Assembly: GCA_944350395.1 (NCBI GenBank)
Contig: CALVPA010000008.1
Coordinates: forward strand, 1 to 26,231
Direction: 5' to 3'
Source: an uncultured Bacilli bacterium
Lineage (GTDB): Bacteria > Bacillota_I > Bacilli_A > RF39 > UBA660
DNA: 26,231 nt
Below the pieces are notes generated by a model that saw nothing but the letters and a program-made list of their open reading frames with translations, made no database searches and was not told the origin of the DNA. The translations under genes and the position numbers were made by a program. Of the stretch, positions 15,436-23,240 are shown one piece after another (position 1 is the first letter of the stretch; every line of letters begins with the position of its first letter).

Positions 15436-16405
15436 CATTTTCTTTTTTTAAATTACTCTTATATTTTTTACACTCTTCGTCTAATTCGTTAAAAAGTTTT
15501 TGTATGTCAGATTGTTTAGATATTCGTGCACCGCTTGCCATTGCGTGACCGCCTCCATTATACTTGCTTGCAACTTCGTTGATTACAGGTCCTCGGCTTC
15601 TAATATTTACTTTATAAATTTTCTGCTTTTCATCATATGAAACAAGTGCCCAACAAATAATCTCTTTTATATTATTAAAATTGTTCACTAAATTAGACGC
15701 AGTTCCAGAATCGACACCGTATTTTTCAATTATTTTTTTATCTATTTTTAAAGATGCAAAACCGTTCTTTGTAACTTTTAAATGTTCCGTAATATATGAT
15801 TGGAATTTCACTTCGTTTAGGGGTCTTAAATATAACTTTGGATAAACTTCGGCAATATTAATTCTAGAATTTTTAATTAAAATAGCCATAAGTTCCAGTG
15901 TTTTAGGTGTTGTAGTAGAAAACAGAAATCTATCTGAATCTGCAACGACTCCTAAAAATAAATTCTCTGCGATAACTTTATTTGCTCTATATCTTGCAGA
16001 TATCAAAAATTCAGTAATCATTTCACAAGTACTAGTGCTATCTACATTTACCCATTCTATTTCACCCATCTTATCTTCATAAGGATGGTGATCTATTTTT
16101 ATAACTTCTTTATATTTTGTTATATCTGCTCCATCGATTCTAATAATATTAGGACAGTCTAGAACAAAAAGCAAAGCATCAGAAAGCTTGTTTTCATCGA
16201 TTTTATCAAGCTTACCATAATAATTAAATTTACTGACTGGAGTACCAACTGCATAGACGTTTTTTGAGGGGTATCTCAGTCTTATTGCATCTCGAAGTGC
16301 AATCTGACTCGCAACAGCATCAGGATCAGGTCCAACGTGTCTTGCAATAACTATATTGTCATATTCTTTGATTCTTCTAGCTATTGCTCTAATCTTAGAG
16401 TTCAT
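15425..16405 (-). CDS. nrnA: NrnA-type DHH/DHHA1 phosphoesterase
   Basis: A 326-residue DHH-family protein of NrnA size. Motifs are ARHVGPDPDAVAS (His23, Asp27, Asp29), LFVLDCPN, the namesake DHH at residues 105-107 in IKIDHHPYE, VVADSDRFLFSTTTPKTLE, and the DHHA1 substrate motif YNGGGHAMASGARI near the C-terminus. NrnA degrades short oligoribonucleotides (nano-RNAs, including pGpG) and dephosphorylates 3'-phosphoadenosine 5'-phosphate; the balance between these activities is not readable. AGAGG is 5 bases before the ATG. It follows ackA by 12 bases and so shares its promoter, and ends inside the bidirectional terminator. Confidence 0.92.
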   Translation of the reverse strand: MNSKIRAIARRIKEYDNIVIARHVGPDPDAVASQIALRDAIRLRYPSKNVYAVGTPVSKFNYYGKLDKIDENKLSDALLFVLDCPNIIRIDGADITKYKEVIKIDHHPYEDKMGEIEWVNVDSTSTCEMITEFLISARYRANKVIAENLFLGVVADSDRFLFSTTTPKTLELMAILIKNSRINIAEVYPKLYLRPLNEVKFQSYITEHLKVTKNGFASLKIDKKIIEKYGVDSGTASNLVNNFNNIKEIICWALVSYDEKQKIYKVNIRSRGPVINEVASKYNGGGHAMASGARISKQSDIQKLFNELDEECKKYKSNLKKENENS

Positions 16406-16417
16406 ATTTACCTCTTT

Positions 16418-17596
16418 CTATTTTATGAGTTCATAAGTGTCCATTGCTATCATCAATTCTTCATTAGTAGGTACGACATAAACAGGTATTTTTGAATCGT
16501 CAGAACTTATCAAAGTAAATTTACCTCTAACATCGTTCTTTTCGGCATCCAACTTTACTCCTAGACTTTCGACTAATTCTATAATTCTCTTACGAGTATC
16601 TATGCTGTTTTCACCAATACCAGCAGTAAATGTTATAACATCTGCCCCACCTAGCATGTTATTGTACATTGCAATATAATTTGCAACTTTTCTACATAGC
16701 ATTTCATTCGCTAGAGCACATCTTTCATTACCGTTTTCGATACCTTCTTCGATATCTCTAGAATCTGAACTTACACCACTTATACCTAATAAACCACTTT
16801 TTTTGTTTAAATCATTTAAAACTTGGTCGCAAGTCTTATTTTCTTTATCCATTATAAATGGAATTATGCTAGGATCTACATCGCCTGAACGTGTGCCCAT
16901 GATTAGTCCTGTTAATGGAGTAAATCCCATAGAAGTATCTACTACTTTGCCAGCGTTTATTGCACATAGACTAGAACCATTCCCTAAGTGACAACTTATT
17001 ACTTTCAAATCGTCTCTACCTAGGTATTCACTAATAGTTTTATTGATATATCTGTGACTAGTTCCATGAAAACCATATTTTCTTACACCATATTTTTCAT
17101 ACCATTCATAAGGTACGGCATATAAATATTCTGTCTTTTCCATAGTTTGATGGAATGCAGTATCAAAAACTGCTATCTGTGGTACATTAGGAAGAGCATC
17201 TCTAAATGCTTTAATGCCAGTTATATTAGCAGGATTGTGTATTGGCGCTAAATCGATCAAACTGTTTATTACTTCCATAAATTTATCGTCGATTATGACA
17301 CTTTGGTTATAGTAAGTGCCACCATGTACTACGCGATGTCCAATTCCATCTAAATCATCTAGACTATCGATTATCTTGTTATTAGTTAATTCCTCAATAA
17401 GGTAATTGACTGCAACTCCGTGATCTTTTAAATCTACTTCCCTTTTAATTTTTTCACCATTTAATTTTATAGTATAAAAACTATTTCCTATACCGATTTT
17501 TTCAAAAGTTCCACTTATTAATTCTTTCTTTTCTGGTAGTTCAAAAAGAGTAAATTTTAGAGAAGAACTTCCTGCATTTACTGATAATAATTTCAT
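16418..17596 (-). CDS. ackA: Acetate kinase
   Basis: About 392 residues, full length. It interconverts acetyl phosphate + ADP with acetate + ATP. Visible motifs are VNAGSSSLKF (residues 6-15), GHRVVHGG, VFDTAFHQTM with the catalytic Asp, YGFHGTSHRYI, CHLGNGSSLCAI, MGFTPLTGLIMGTRSGDVDP, TAGIGENS and the C-terminal NEELMIA. I use the ATG at 17596, with GAGG about 9 bases upstream; an in-frame GTG at 17605 is part of that ribosome site. It heads an ackA-nrnA transcript from its own promoter. Here it most likely uses acetyl phosphate from Xfp. No pta gene lies nearby. Confidence 0.97.
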   Translation of the reverse strand: MKLLSVNAGSSSLKFTLFELPEKKELISGTFEKIGIGNSFYTIKLNGEKIKREVDLKDHGVAVNYLIEELTNNKIIDSLDDLDGIGHRVVHGGTYYNQSVIIDDKFMEVINSLIDLAPIHNPANITGIKAFRDALPNVPQIAVFDTAFHQTMEKTEYLYAVPYEWYEKYGVRKYGFHGTSHRYINKTISEYLGRDDLKVISCHLGNGSSLCAINAGKVVDTSMGFTPLTGLIMGTRSGDVDPSIIPFIMDKENKTCDQVLNDLNKKSGLLGISGVSSDSRDIEEGIENGNERCALANEMLCRKVANYIAMYNNMLGGADVITFTAGIGENSIDTRKRIIELVESLGVKLDAEKNDVRGKFTLISSDDSKIPVYVVPTNEELMIAMDTYELIK

Positions 17597-17615
17597 ATCT
17601 TTCACCTCAAAATAT

Positions 17616-17644
17616 ATTATACAAAAAGAGTTATATTATTTCAA
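17616..17644 (-). promoter_or_regulatory. Promoter of ackA-nrnA
   Basis: On the minus strand, TTGAAA (17639-17644), 17 bases, TATAAT (17616-17621), about 20 bases before the ackA ATG. No terminator is evident between the XRE gene and this promoter. Confidence 0.75.
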
Positions 17645-17690
17645 GAAAATTGACTTAATACACAGTTAGAAAGATACTAATTTAACACTG

Positions 17691-19238
17691 TCATTCATCA
17701 ATCATGCTTTTCATTTGTTCTTTATAATCTTCTATCTTTTGTTCTAATTCTGATATTTTATCATTCAATTCATCTATTTCTCTTAAATTATCTTGTTCTT
17801 TTGATTCGTAAGCGTCTACTTCATCATTATAACTACTTATTATATTCTCGTAGTAATCTATAGTATTCTGCATAGATTCTTCATTTCTATTAATTTCTTC
17901 TTCTCTTATATTAGATTTAATTTTCTCTATATTTTTCGAACTAGAATAAACTGTTATAGTTGCTTCTGTCAGTTTATTATAATTGTATAGTTTTTTATCC
18001 GATAAATTTTCACAAAGCAAATTTAATATTTTTTTAAATGTTTTTCCATCAGAGTTAACGCGTAAATCTATATTAAAGTCATTATCGTCAAAAAATACAT
18101 CCATAAAATCGTTATAATACGAAATATTGATTTTAACTTTATCTGTTAAATTTTCATCAGTAACGTAATTCACTTTATAATAATAATCTAATAATATATC
18201 GTCTTTCATTTGAACTTCTTTAGTGATATTAGACAATATCACTTCTTTAGGCACATCATCTATATATTCTGTACTAGCTATTTCAGTTGTTATTATGCCA
18301 GAAGAAATTCCAATACCTATAAGACTTGCTACAAAAATCCACACTAATTTTTTAAATGACGATTTTCTGTTAAACAAAAAATTTATCACTACAATTATAA
18401 ATTCAATATTTAAAATAAGAATAAATATAATGCCTAAGAATATTCCTACGTATATTATACCTTTAGTCATAAGATATATATCGATTACTAGAAAAGCAAA
18501 ACCAAATATTAATGTAAATATAAATGGTATAGAAAAGCACAACACAAAAAATTTTATACAAATTAGTGCAATACTTCCAAGAATATTAAACAAAGCATTA
18601 TTTGTTTCTTTTTTAGGCAAAATTTTTATTTTTTCTTCTGGTGTTTCATCTTTTGTGCTGCTATTCGCGACATTTTTTTCATCTTTTACAAATTCATATT
18701 TATCTAAATATACTATTTTATATATATATACAAATATCAATACATATAATGTAAAATAGATTATGTCAAGTATTAAATTAAATAAGCCAGATATAAAATT
18801 AGATAAAGCTGGTCTTCCTATATTTACTATAACATCATAAAATCCACTTTCTACTGCAGAAAAAGGTATTCTCAAAATTAGCAAAAACATTCCTAAAATG
18901 AATAAAGTTAATAGACAACCTAATGTTTGTTTAAAATTCATAGATTTAAACATTTTAACAGTTTTATTTAATATTTCTAAGAAATTATCTATTATATTAT
19001 TTATACTGTTATTTTTTTTATTTTCAGACCTAATATCAACAATTTCGTCATTAGTTAAATCATCTAAACTGCATTTAAAGATTTTGCACATTGCAATAAG
19101 TTTATCCATTTCAGGATAAGTAGTACCCGATTCCCATTTAGATACTGATTGTCTAGTCACATCTAACATATCTGCTAGCTGTTCTTGAGATAATTTATTT
19201 TCTTTTCTCAATTTTTGAAGTTTTTCACAAAAACTCAT
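17691..19238 (-). CDS. XRE-family regulator fused to a membrane domain
   Basis: A 515-residue protein. Residues 1-65 are a classic Cro/CI-type helix-turn-helix (LSQEQLADMLDVTRQSVSKW, then YPEMDKLIAMCKIF). Then come several long hydrophobic stretches (about 102-123, 145-178, 215-290, 298-323), so at least six membrane spans are likely. After the last span is a hydrophilic region of about 190 residues, ending in a Glu/Lys/Asp/Asn-rich coiled coil (about 440-515). This looks like a membrane-tethered transcription factor or sensor; the signal and targets are unknown. The start at 19238 is chosen because GAGGTG (19245-19250) is 6 bases upstream; an in-frame GTG at 19247 belongs to that site. It has an extended -10 promoter and operator-like dyads. 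Confidence 0.8.
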   Translation of the reverse strand: MSFCEKLQKLRKENKLSQEQLADMLDVTRQSVSKWESGTTYPEMDKLIAMCKIFKCSLDDLTNDEIVDIRSENKKNNSINNIIDNFLEILNKTVKMFKSMNFKQTLGCLLTLFILGMFLLILRIPFSAVESGFYDVIVNIGRPALSNFISGLFNLILDIIYFTLYVLIFVYIYKIVYLDKYEFVKDEKNVANSSTKDETPEEKIKILPKKETNNALFNILGSIALICIKFFVLCFSIPFIFTLIFGFAFLVIDIYLMTKGIIYVGIFLGIIFILILNIEFIIVVINFLFNRKSSFKKLVWIFVASLIGIGISSGIITTEIASTEYIDDVPKEVILSNITKEVQMKDDILLDYYYKVNYVTDENLTDKVKINISYYNDFMDVFFDDNDFNIDLRVNSDGKTFKKILNLLCENLSDKKLYNYNKLTEATITVYSSSKNIEKIKSNIREEEINRNEESMQNTIDYYENIISSYNDEVDAYESKEQDNLREIDELNDKISELEQKIEDYKEQMKSMIDE

Positions 19239-19274
19239 AAAATTCACCTCTTCTTAAACAAAATATTAACACAG

Positions 19275-19329
19275 AAACTGAGTTGCATTCTACCAAGTTT
19301 AAGTTGTTTAATTGTAACTTTTCAGTTGC
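19275..19329 (-). promoter_or_regulatory. Two dyad sequences, possible operators of the XRE gene
   Basis: Two related imperfect inverted repeats lie between the predicted transcript start and the ribosome site: AAACTGAGTTGC (19275-19286) and GTAACTTTTCAGTTGC (19314-19329). Both carry AACT/AGTT half-sites and end in AGTTGC. The upstream one sits just after the predicted start near 19332. This arrangement would suit autorepression by the HTH domain, but that is inference only. Confidence 0.35.
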
Positions 19330-19338
19330 TTTTTAATT

Positions 19339-19347
19339 ATTATAGCA
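19339..19347 (-). promoter_or_regulatory. Extended -10 promoter of the XRE gene
   Basis: On the minus strand, TGCTATAAT: a perfect -10 hexamer (19339-19344) with the TGN extension. No good -35 is present at 17 bases, which an extended -10 can compensate for. It lies directly downstream of the terminator-like hairpin at 19368-19390. Confidence 0.55.
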
Positions 19348-19367
19348 AAGATAAATCATATTAATAT

Positions 19368-19390
19368 AAAAAAGTACCAAATGGCACTTT
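19368..19390 (-). terminator. Intrinsic terminator at the transposase-side end of the IS
   Basis: On the minus strand, AAAGTGCC (19383-19390) pairs with GGTACTTT (19371-19378) with one G-U pair, an ATTT loop, then a U tract (19368-19373). It falls at or just outside the predicted IS end. It may be the original terminator of pheST, separated from pheT by the insertion. Confidence 0.7.
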
Positions 19391-19434
19391 AAAATGGACC
19401 CCATGTCAAGGACTAAGTAGAAAAGTGCGAGGTT

Positions 19435-20283
19435 TTAGACAATGGCTTTAAATAGATGATTTCGGTATTGTACTGGAGTCATCTTTTTTAAATTCCATTG
19501 ATATCTATAATTATTATAATATTCGATATAATCTTTTATTTCGTTACATACATCTCTAAAAGTAAAACAAGTATCTAAATTCAGTTCATCTTTCATATGT
19601 CCAAAGTAAGATTCTTGTGGAGCATTATCCCAACAGTTTCCTCTTCTGGACATCGATTGCCCTATATTATATTTTTTTAATAAATTATGAAATTTTGGAC
19701 TAGTATAATGTACTCCCTGATCAGAATGAATTATGGCATTTTCATTTAATACTATATGTTTTTTACGATGTAGTTTTTTTACAGTTTCTAATGAAATATC
19801 TAAATTCATACTTTCGCTTATATAATAAGCAAGTATTTCGTTAGTTTCAGCATCTTTTATAGTTGATAAATAACATTTTTTATTATTTCCATAAAATAAG
19901 TATGTTATATCAGTTAAAAGTACATTATATGGAATGCCAGTTTTAAATACACGATTAACAATGTTTTCACAAGCACTATGTTCTTTTGTAGCTTTCATCA
20001 TTCTTTTATATGGATTTGCTTGTCTAATTGGACATTTTAACCCAAATTTTTTCATCAGTCTTCTTATTTTTTTAAGATTAAAATGGACTTTAAATTCATT
20101 ATCAAGAACCATCATTATTTGTCTAGCACCTTTTTTGCGTTTTTTAAATTTATATGCTTTTAATATCCATTCAAAATCTTTTTGGTCTTTATTATCTCTT
20201 TCAATTCTTTTGCTTTCATTCTTTAAATAATTATAATATCCTGATTTGGAAACTCCAATACAGTTACATAAGTATAAAGTCAT
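19435..20283 (-). CDS. IS3-family transposase OrfB (DDE integrase)
   Basis: The independently startable part is 282 residues from an ATG at 20283, but the frame is open back to the slippery site near 20385, so the natural product is probably an OrfAB fusion made by -1 frameshifting. The N-terminus has CIGVSKSGYYNYLK, typical of OrfB, then an HTH_21-like region (GARQIMMVLDNEFKVHFNLK, LMKKFGLKCPIR). The rve catalytic core shows the DDE triad: Asp in LLTDITYL, Asp in IHSDQGVHYTS, and Glu in NCWDNAPQESYFGHMKDEL. The C-terminal YIEYYNNYRYQWNLKKMTPVQYR is the usual ending. No truncation is seen. It catalyses copying and insertion of the element. Confidence 0.95.
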   Translation of the reverse strand: MTLYLCNCIGVSKSGYYNYLKNESKRIERDNKDQKDFEWILKAYKFKKRKKGARQIMMVLDNEFKVHFNLKKIRRLMKKFGLKCPIRQANPYKRMMKATKEHSACENIVNRVFKTGIPYNVLLTDITYLFYGNNKKCYLSTIKDAETNEILAYYISESMNLDISLETVKKLHRKKHIVLNENAIIHSDQGVHYTSPKFHNLLKKYNIGQSMSRRGNCWDNAPQESYFGHMKDELNLDTCFTFRDVCNEIKDYIEYYNNYRYQWNLKKMTPVQYRNHLFKAIV

Positions 20284-20315
20284 TCTTTTTAGATTATATT
20301 TATCAATAACATATT

Positions 20316-20756
20316 TTATTGTTTCAAATTTGATATTGATTTGATATCTGTTAAAATTCCCATTTCTATCAGTTCGTTTTTTTTTAATAGTTCATTTTCT
20401 GCTTCAAGTAATTTTATTCTAGCTTCAGCTCTTTTAAGTTTTTCTTTATCAGTTAATTCTCTTTTTATTGTATTACCTGAGTTAGTTGACCTTGTATCTT
20501 TTATATCACCAGTTGATTTTAATTGTTTTCTCCATCTGTAGGCAGATGCTTCAATTCTTCTTTTTCCAACTATTTCAGGATTGATTCCACATTCTCTAAA
20601 TACTTCTTGGGGAAACCTTTTATAATTTTCACATTCTTTAACTAATTTATGTTTAAATTCTTTAGTATAAGTAATTCCTTTATTAGTAATATTTTTAATC
20701 CATTTATTTTTACTTAAATTTTTTACTTGAACATCTGTAAATAATATTTTTGACAT
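20316..20756 (-). CDS. IS3-family transposase OrfA (HTH, leucine-zipper)
   Basis: About 146 residues from the ATG at 20756 (MSKILFTDVQ), which I prefer to an ATG at 20789 because GGTGG lies 6 bases upstream. A helix-turn-helix region (YTKEFKHKLVKE, then FRECGINPEIVGKRRIEASAYRWRK) binds the IS ends. A heptad-rich helix (KLKRAEARIKLLEAENELLKK) is the OrfA leucine zipper. The zipper ends exactly at the A9 slippery run (20377-20385). After this, the zero frame continues 17 codons past AAC to its stop, while the -1 frame enters OrfB. OrfA alone usually acts as a regulator of the OrfAB transposase. Confidence 0.88.
   Translation of the reverse strand: MSKILFTDVQVKNLSKNKWIKNITNKGITYTKEFKHKLVKECENYKRFPQEVFRECGINPEIVGKRRIEASAYRWRKQLKSTGDIKDTRSTNSGNTIKRELTDKEKLKRAEARIKLLEAENELLKKNELIEMGILTDIKSISNLKQ
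20377..20385 (-). other. Programmed -1 frameshift site between orfA and orfB
   Basis: A run of nine A on the minus strand, read in the zero frame as TTA AAA AAA AAC. Slipping back one base gives AAA CGA ACT GAT and an open frame without stops through about 100 bases into OrfB (…FETIKYVIDKYNLKR, then the OrfB ATG). An A-rich heptamer followed by C at the OrfA zipper end is the standard IS3-family arrangement. No stimulatory structure was worked out. Confidence 0.8.
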
Positions 20757-20796
20757 TATTACCACCAACTTTCTTACATTATACATCAAGATATAA

Positions 20797-20848
20797 TAAA
20801 AACCTATAAAGTGGCTCTCACATTTTTTATTAGTCCACTTTATAGGTT
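20797..20848 (-). terminator. Long hairpin at the pheT-proximal IS end
   Basis: A perfect 14-bp inverted repeat, AACCTATAAAGTGG (20801-20814) and CCACTTTATAGGTT (20835-20848), with a 20-base loop. On the minus strand it is followed by a run of five U. It starts 10 bases after the pheT stop and would act as a terminator of pheST transcripts before they enter orfA. One arm is the predicted terminal repeat of the IS, so it may be IS-borne and shield transposase from outside transcription. Confidence 0.7.
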
Positions 20849-20858
20849 ACATTTTACT

Positions 20859-23237
20859 TTAATTTCTTATTTTTATTTTTAATTTATCGCAAACATCTTT
20901 TATAATTTTGTTAAATAACTCGTTTACTTCGTCACTAGTAAGTGTGCGATTATCATCCATAAATGTAAGAGAATAGGCTAGCGATTTTTCATCTTCACTG
21001 ATATTTTCCCCTCTATATAGGTCAAATACTTGAACTTTTTTAAGTAATTTTCCAGCAGAACGTTTTATTTCTTTTTCGACTGTACTAGATTCCATTTCTA
21101 AAGGCATAACAAATGCTACGTCTTTTACTATACTAGGAAATTTATTTAACTCTTTAAATTTATAAGAACGAGTTTTTTTCTCTTCTAATTTACTCATCGA
21201 TATTTCTGCAATATAGATTTCCCTTTTGTTTATCTTTGGGTGAATTCTTCCTAAAAAGCCAACCGGTCTGTTATCTACATTTATAAGTGCAGTTGCTCCT
21301 GGATGCATATCATTTATATCTTTAGTAGATGTAAAAGAGTATCTTCCTTCATATCCTAAATAATCTAATAAATTAGTAATAATTCCTTTTAAAACATAGA
21401 AATCACTTTTTATCTTTTCATTTTGCCACATATTATAAATATAATTTCCACTCATCAAAATAGTTATTTTTGTTTCTTCTTTATCCGTATCGTAATAAAC
21501 ATTTGATATCTCATATATGTTTACATCGTCCATATTTCTAGCAAAATTGTATTCAGCAACATTTAAAAGTGATGGAATTAAAGTTTGCCTTACTACACTT
21601 TTATCACTGCTAAGAGGTTTTAAAAGTTTTATAGTTTCATGCTTTTCATAAGCGAACATTCCATCCATTTCAGGACTTATAAGTGTATAAGTCCTAGTCT
21701 CATTTAATCCAAGACTTCTAAGCCTTTTACTTATACACTTTCTGAGTCTTACGGACTCTCTATAACCGCCTTTTTTATCTTCTAGTCTAGGTAATTTACT
21801 TGTGATATGATTGTACCCGTATAATCTTCCAACTTCCTCGACTAAATCTTCTCTCATAGCTACATCATTTCTTCTATTCGGAATAGTTACAGTAAATTCT
21901 TCACCTTTTAGTTCGTAAGGAAATTGTAAGTTATTTAAAGATTTCTTAGCATCTTCTAAAGTCATGTCGACACCGAGCAATGAATTTATTTTTGATAGAG
22001 TGACTTTTGCAACTTTTGGAGTTTTGTCGACATTATCATAAGTAATAGTATCCAATAAAACTTCCGCATCGGCATACTTTTCAAGTAAATAACACGCTCT
22101 ATCTATAGCTTCCATAGTGTATTCGTAATTAAGACCGTGTTCATATCTTCTACTAGCCTCGCTCTTAAGATCTAATCTAATCGATGTATATCTAATCTTT
22201 AAAGGGTCAAATATAGCAGATTCTATAACTACATCCTTAGTATTTTCGTCAATGCCACTATTAATTCCACCCATTACACCTGCAATACAAACTGGTTTTT
22301 CGCCATCAGTTATTACTATATCATCAGTAGTGAGTATTCTTTCCTGATTATCTAGTGTAACAATTTTCTCACCATTTAGAGCCATTCTGACTACAATACT
22401 TTTACCTAATTTATCAGCGTCGAAAAAATGCAAAGGTTGACCATATTCTAACATTATGTAATTACTAATATCTACGACATTGTTAATAGGTCTCATACCA
22501 CAATTTGTAAGTCTCTCTTTTATAAAATCAGGACTTTCCTTGATCACTACATTCTTAACTTTTCTTGCATTATACATCGTGCAGTTATCGGTCAAAACAT
22601 CTACTTCTAATTCCGATAATACGCTATCTTTAATAGGATGGCACTTAGTAACAGGCATTTCAACTTTTTTACCTAACGCAGCAGCCGTTTCATACGCAAA
22701 TCCTATATGATTAGTACAATCCGCTTCTCTATTAGGATTTAAATCCAAATTATATATCGTATCGTCTAAACCTAAATAATTATATGGATTAGAGCCTATC
22801 AAAGCATCATCTGGAAGTTTACATATTCCTTTAGCATGATTTTCTTCGTTATCTTCTTCTAATCCTAGTTCAGATAGAGCACACATCATTCCACATGATT
22901 CTACTCCACGCATCGTACTCTTTTTTATTTCGATACCAGTCGGTAATACGCATCCTATTTTAGAGACGATTACTTTCATATTTTTTTCTAAATTATTTGC
23001 TCCGCAAATTATTTGCAAAATTTCATCTTTTACATCCACTTTGCAAACGTGTAAGTGATCTGAATCGGGATGATCTTCTATCTCTAATATTTGACCTACG
23101 ACTAAGTTAGGTGTGTTGTATTCTTCAACTGTTTCTACATTTACACCAGCGTTAGTTATCTTTCCTGCTAATTCTTTTAAATCTTCATCACTTATATCTA
23201 CATAATCATTTAGCCAACTAGTACTGATTCTCATCAT
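20859..23237 (-). CDS. pheT: Phenylalanine-tRNA ligase beta subunit
   Basis: A 792-residue, full-length PheT of the alpha2-beta2 enzyme that charges tRNA-Phe. The N-terminus RISTSWLNDYVDIS is typical, followed by the OB-fold tRNA-binding domain (VVGQILEIEDHPDSDHLHVCKVD, CGANN), the B3/B4 editing region (NVVDISNYIMLEYGQPLHFFDADK), a B5 DNA-binding-like domain (NRRNDVAMREDLVEEVGRLYGY) and the C-terminal FDX-ACB anticodon-binding domain (KFPSIVKDVAFVM to the end). It starts 3 bases after the pheS stop. The first of two adjacent ATG codons fits the AAAGGA site better. It is the last gene of the operon; an IS follows at once. Confidence 0.97.
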   Translation of the reverse strand: MMRISTSWLNDYVDISDEDLKELAGKITNAGVNVETVEEYNTPNLVVGQILEIEDHPDSDHLHVCKVDVKDEILQIICGANNLEKNMKVIVSKIGCVLPTGIEIKKSTMRGVESCGMMCALSELGLEEDNEENHAKGICKLPDDALIGSNPYNYLGLDDTIYNLDLNPNREADCTNHIGFAYETAAALGKKVEMPVTKCHPIKDSVLSELEVDVLTDNCTMYNARKVKNVVIKESPDFIKERLTNCGMRPINNVVDISNYIMLEYGQPLHFFDADKLGKSIVVRMALNGEKIVTLDNQERILTTDDIVITDGEKPVCIAGVMGGINSGIDENTKDVVIESAIFDPLKIRYTSIRLDLKSEASRRYEHGLNYEYTMEAIDRACYLLEKYADAEVLLDTITYDNVDKTPKVAKVTLSKINSLLGVDMTLEDAKKSLNNLQFPYELKGEEFTVTIPNRRNDVAMREDLVEEVGRLYGYNHITSKLPRLEDKKGGYRESVRLRKCISKRLRSLGLNETRTYTLISPEMDGMFAYEKHETIKLLKPLSSDKSVVRQTLIPSLLNVAEYNFARNMDDVNIYEISNVYYDTDKEETKITILMSGNYIYNMWQNEKIKSDFYVLKGIITNLLDYLGYEGRYSFTSTKDINDMHPGATALINVDNRPVGFLGRIHPKINKREIYIAEISMSKLEEKKTRSYKFKELNKFPSIVKDVAFVMPLEMESSTVEKEIKRSAGKLLKKVQVFDLYRGENISEDEKSLAYSLTFMDDNRTLTSDEVNELFNKIIKDVCDKLKIKIRN

Positions 23238-23240
23238 AAT

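Larger units (their letters stand above)
19388..20844 (-). mobile_element. IS3-family insertion sequence (IS150-like)
   Basis: A roughly 1.45-kb element holding orfA and orfB of an IS3-type transposase in overlapping -1 frames. Candidate terminal inverted repeats are TTTAAAATGGAC (19388-19399, reading inward) and TATAAAGTGGAC (20844 back to 20833), 10 of 12 identical. The left inner sequence continues CCCATGTCAAGGAC. The ends are approximate to a few bases, and I could not identify a target duplication. Both frames look intact and the slippery site is present, so the element may be active. It lies between pheT and the XRE gene in the same orientation as both. Confidence 0.8.

Noticed and set aside
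17645..17690. Inverted sequence after the XRE gene (ACAGTGTTA with TAACTGT) as a terminator
   Set aside because: The arms need gaps to pair and no U tract follows.
18223..18759. A 178-codon plus-strand open frame within the XRE-membrane gene
   Set aside because: It is antisense to hydrophobic membrane codons, has no ribosome site, and the minus-strand gene has a promoter, a ribosome site and a clear HTH.
19934..20230. Plus-strand open frame inside the transposase
   Set aside because: It is antisense to OrfB, whose DDE motifs are complete.
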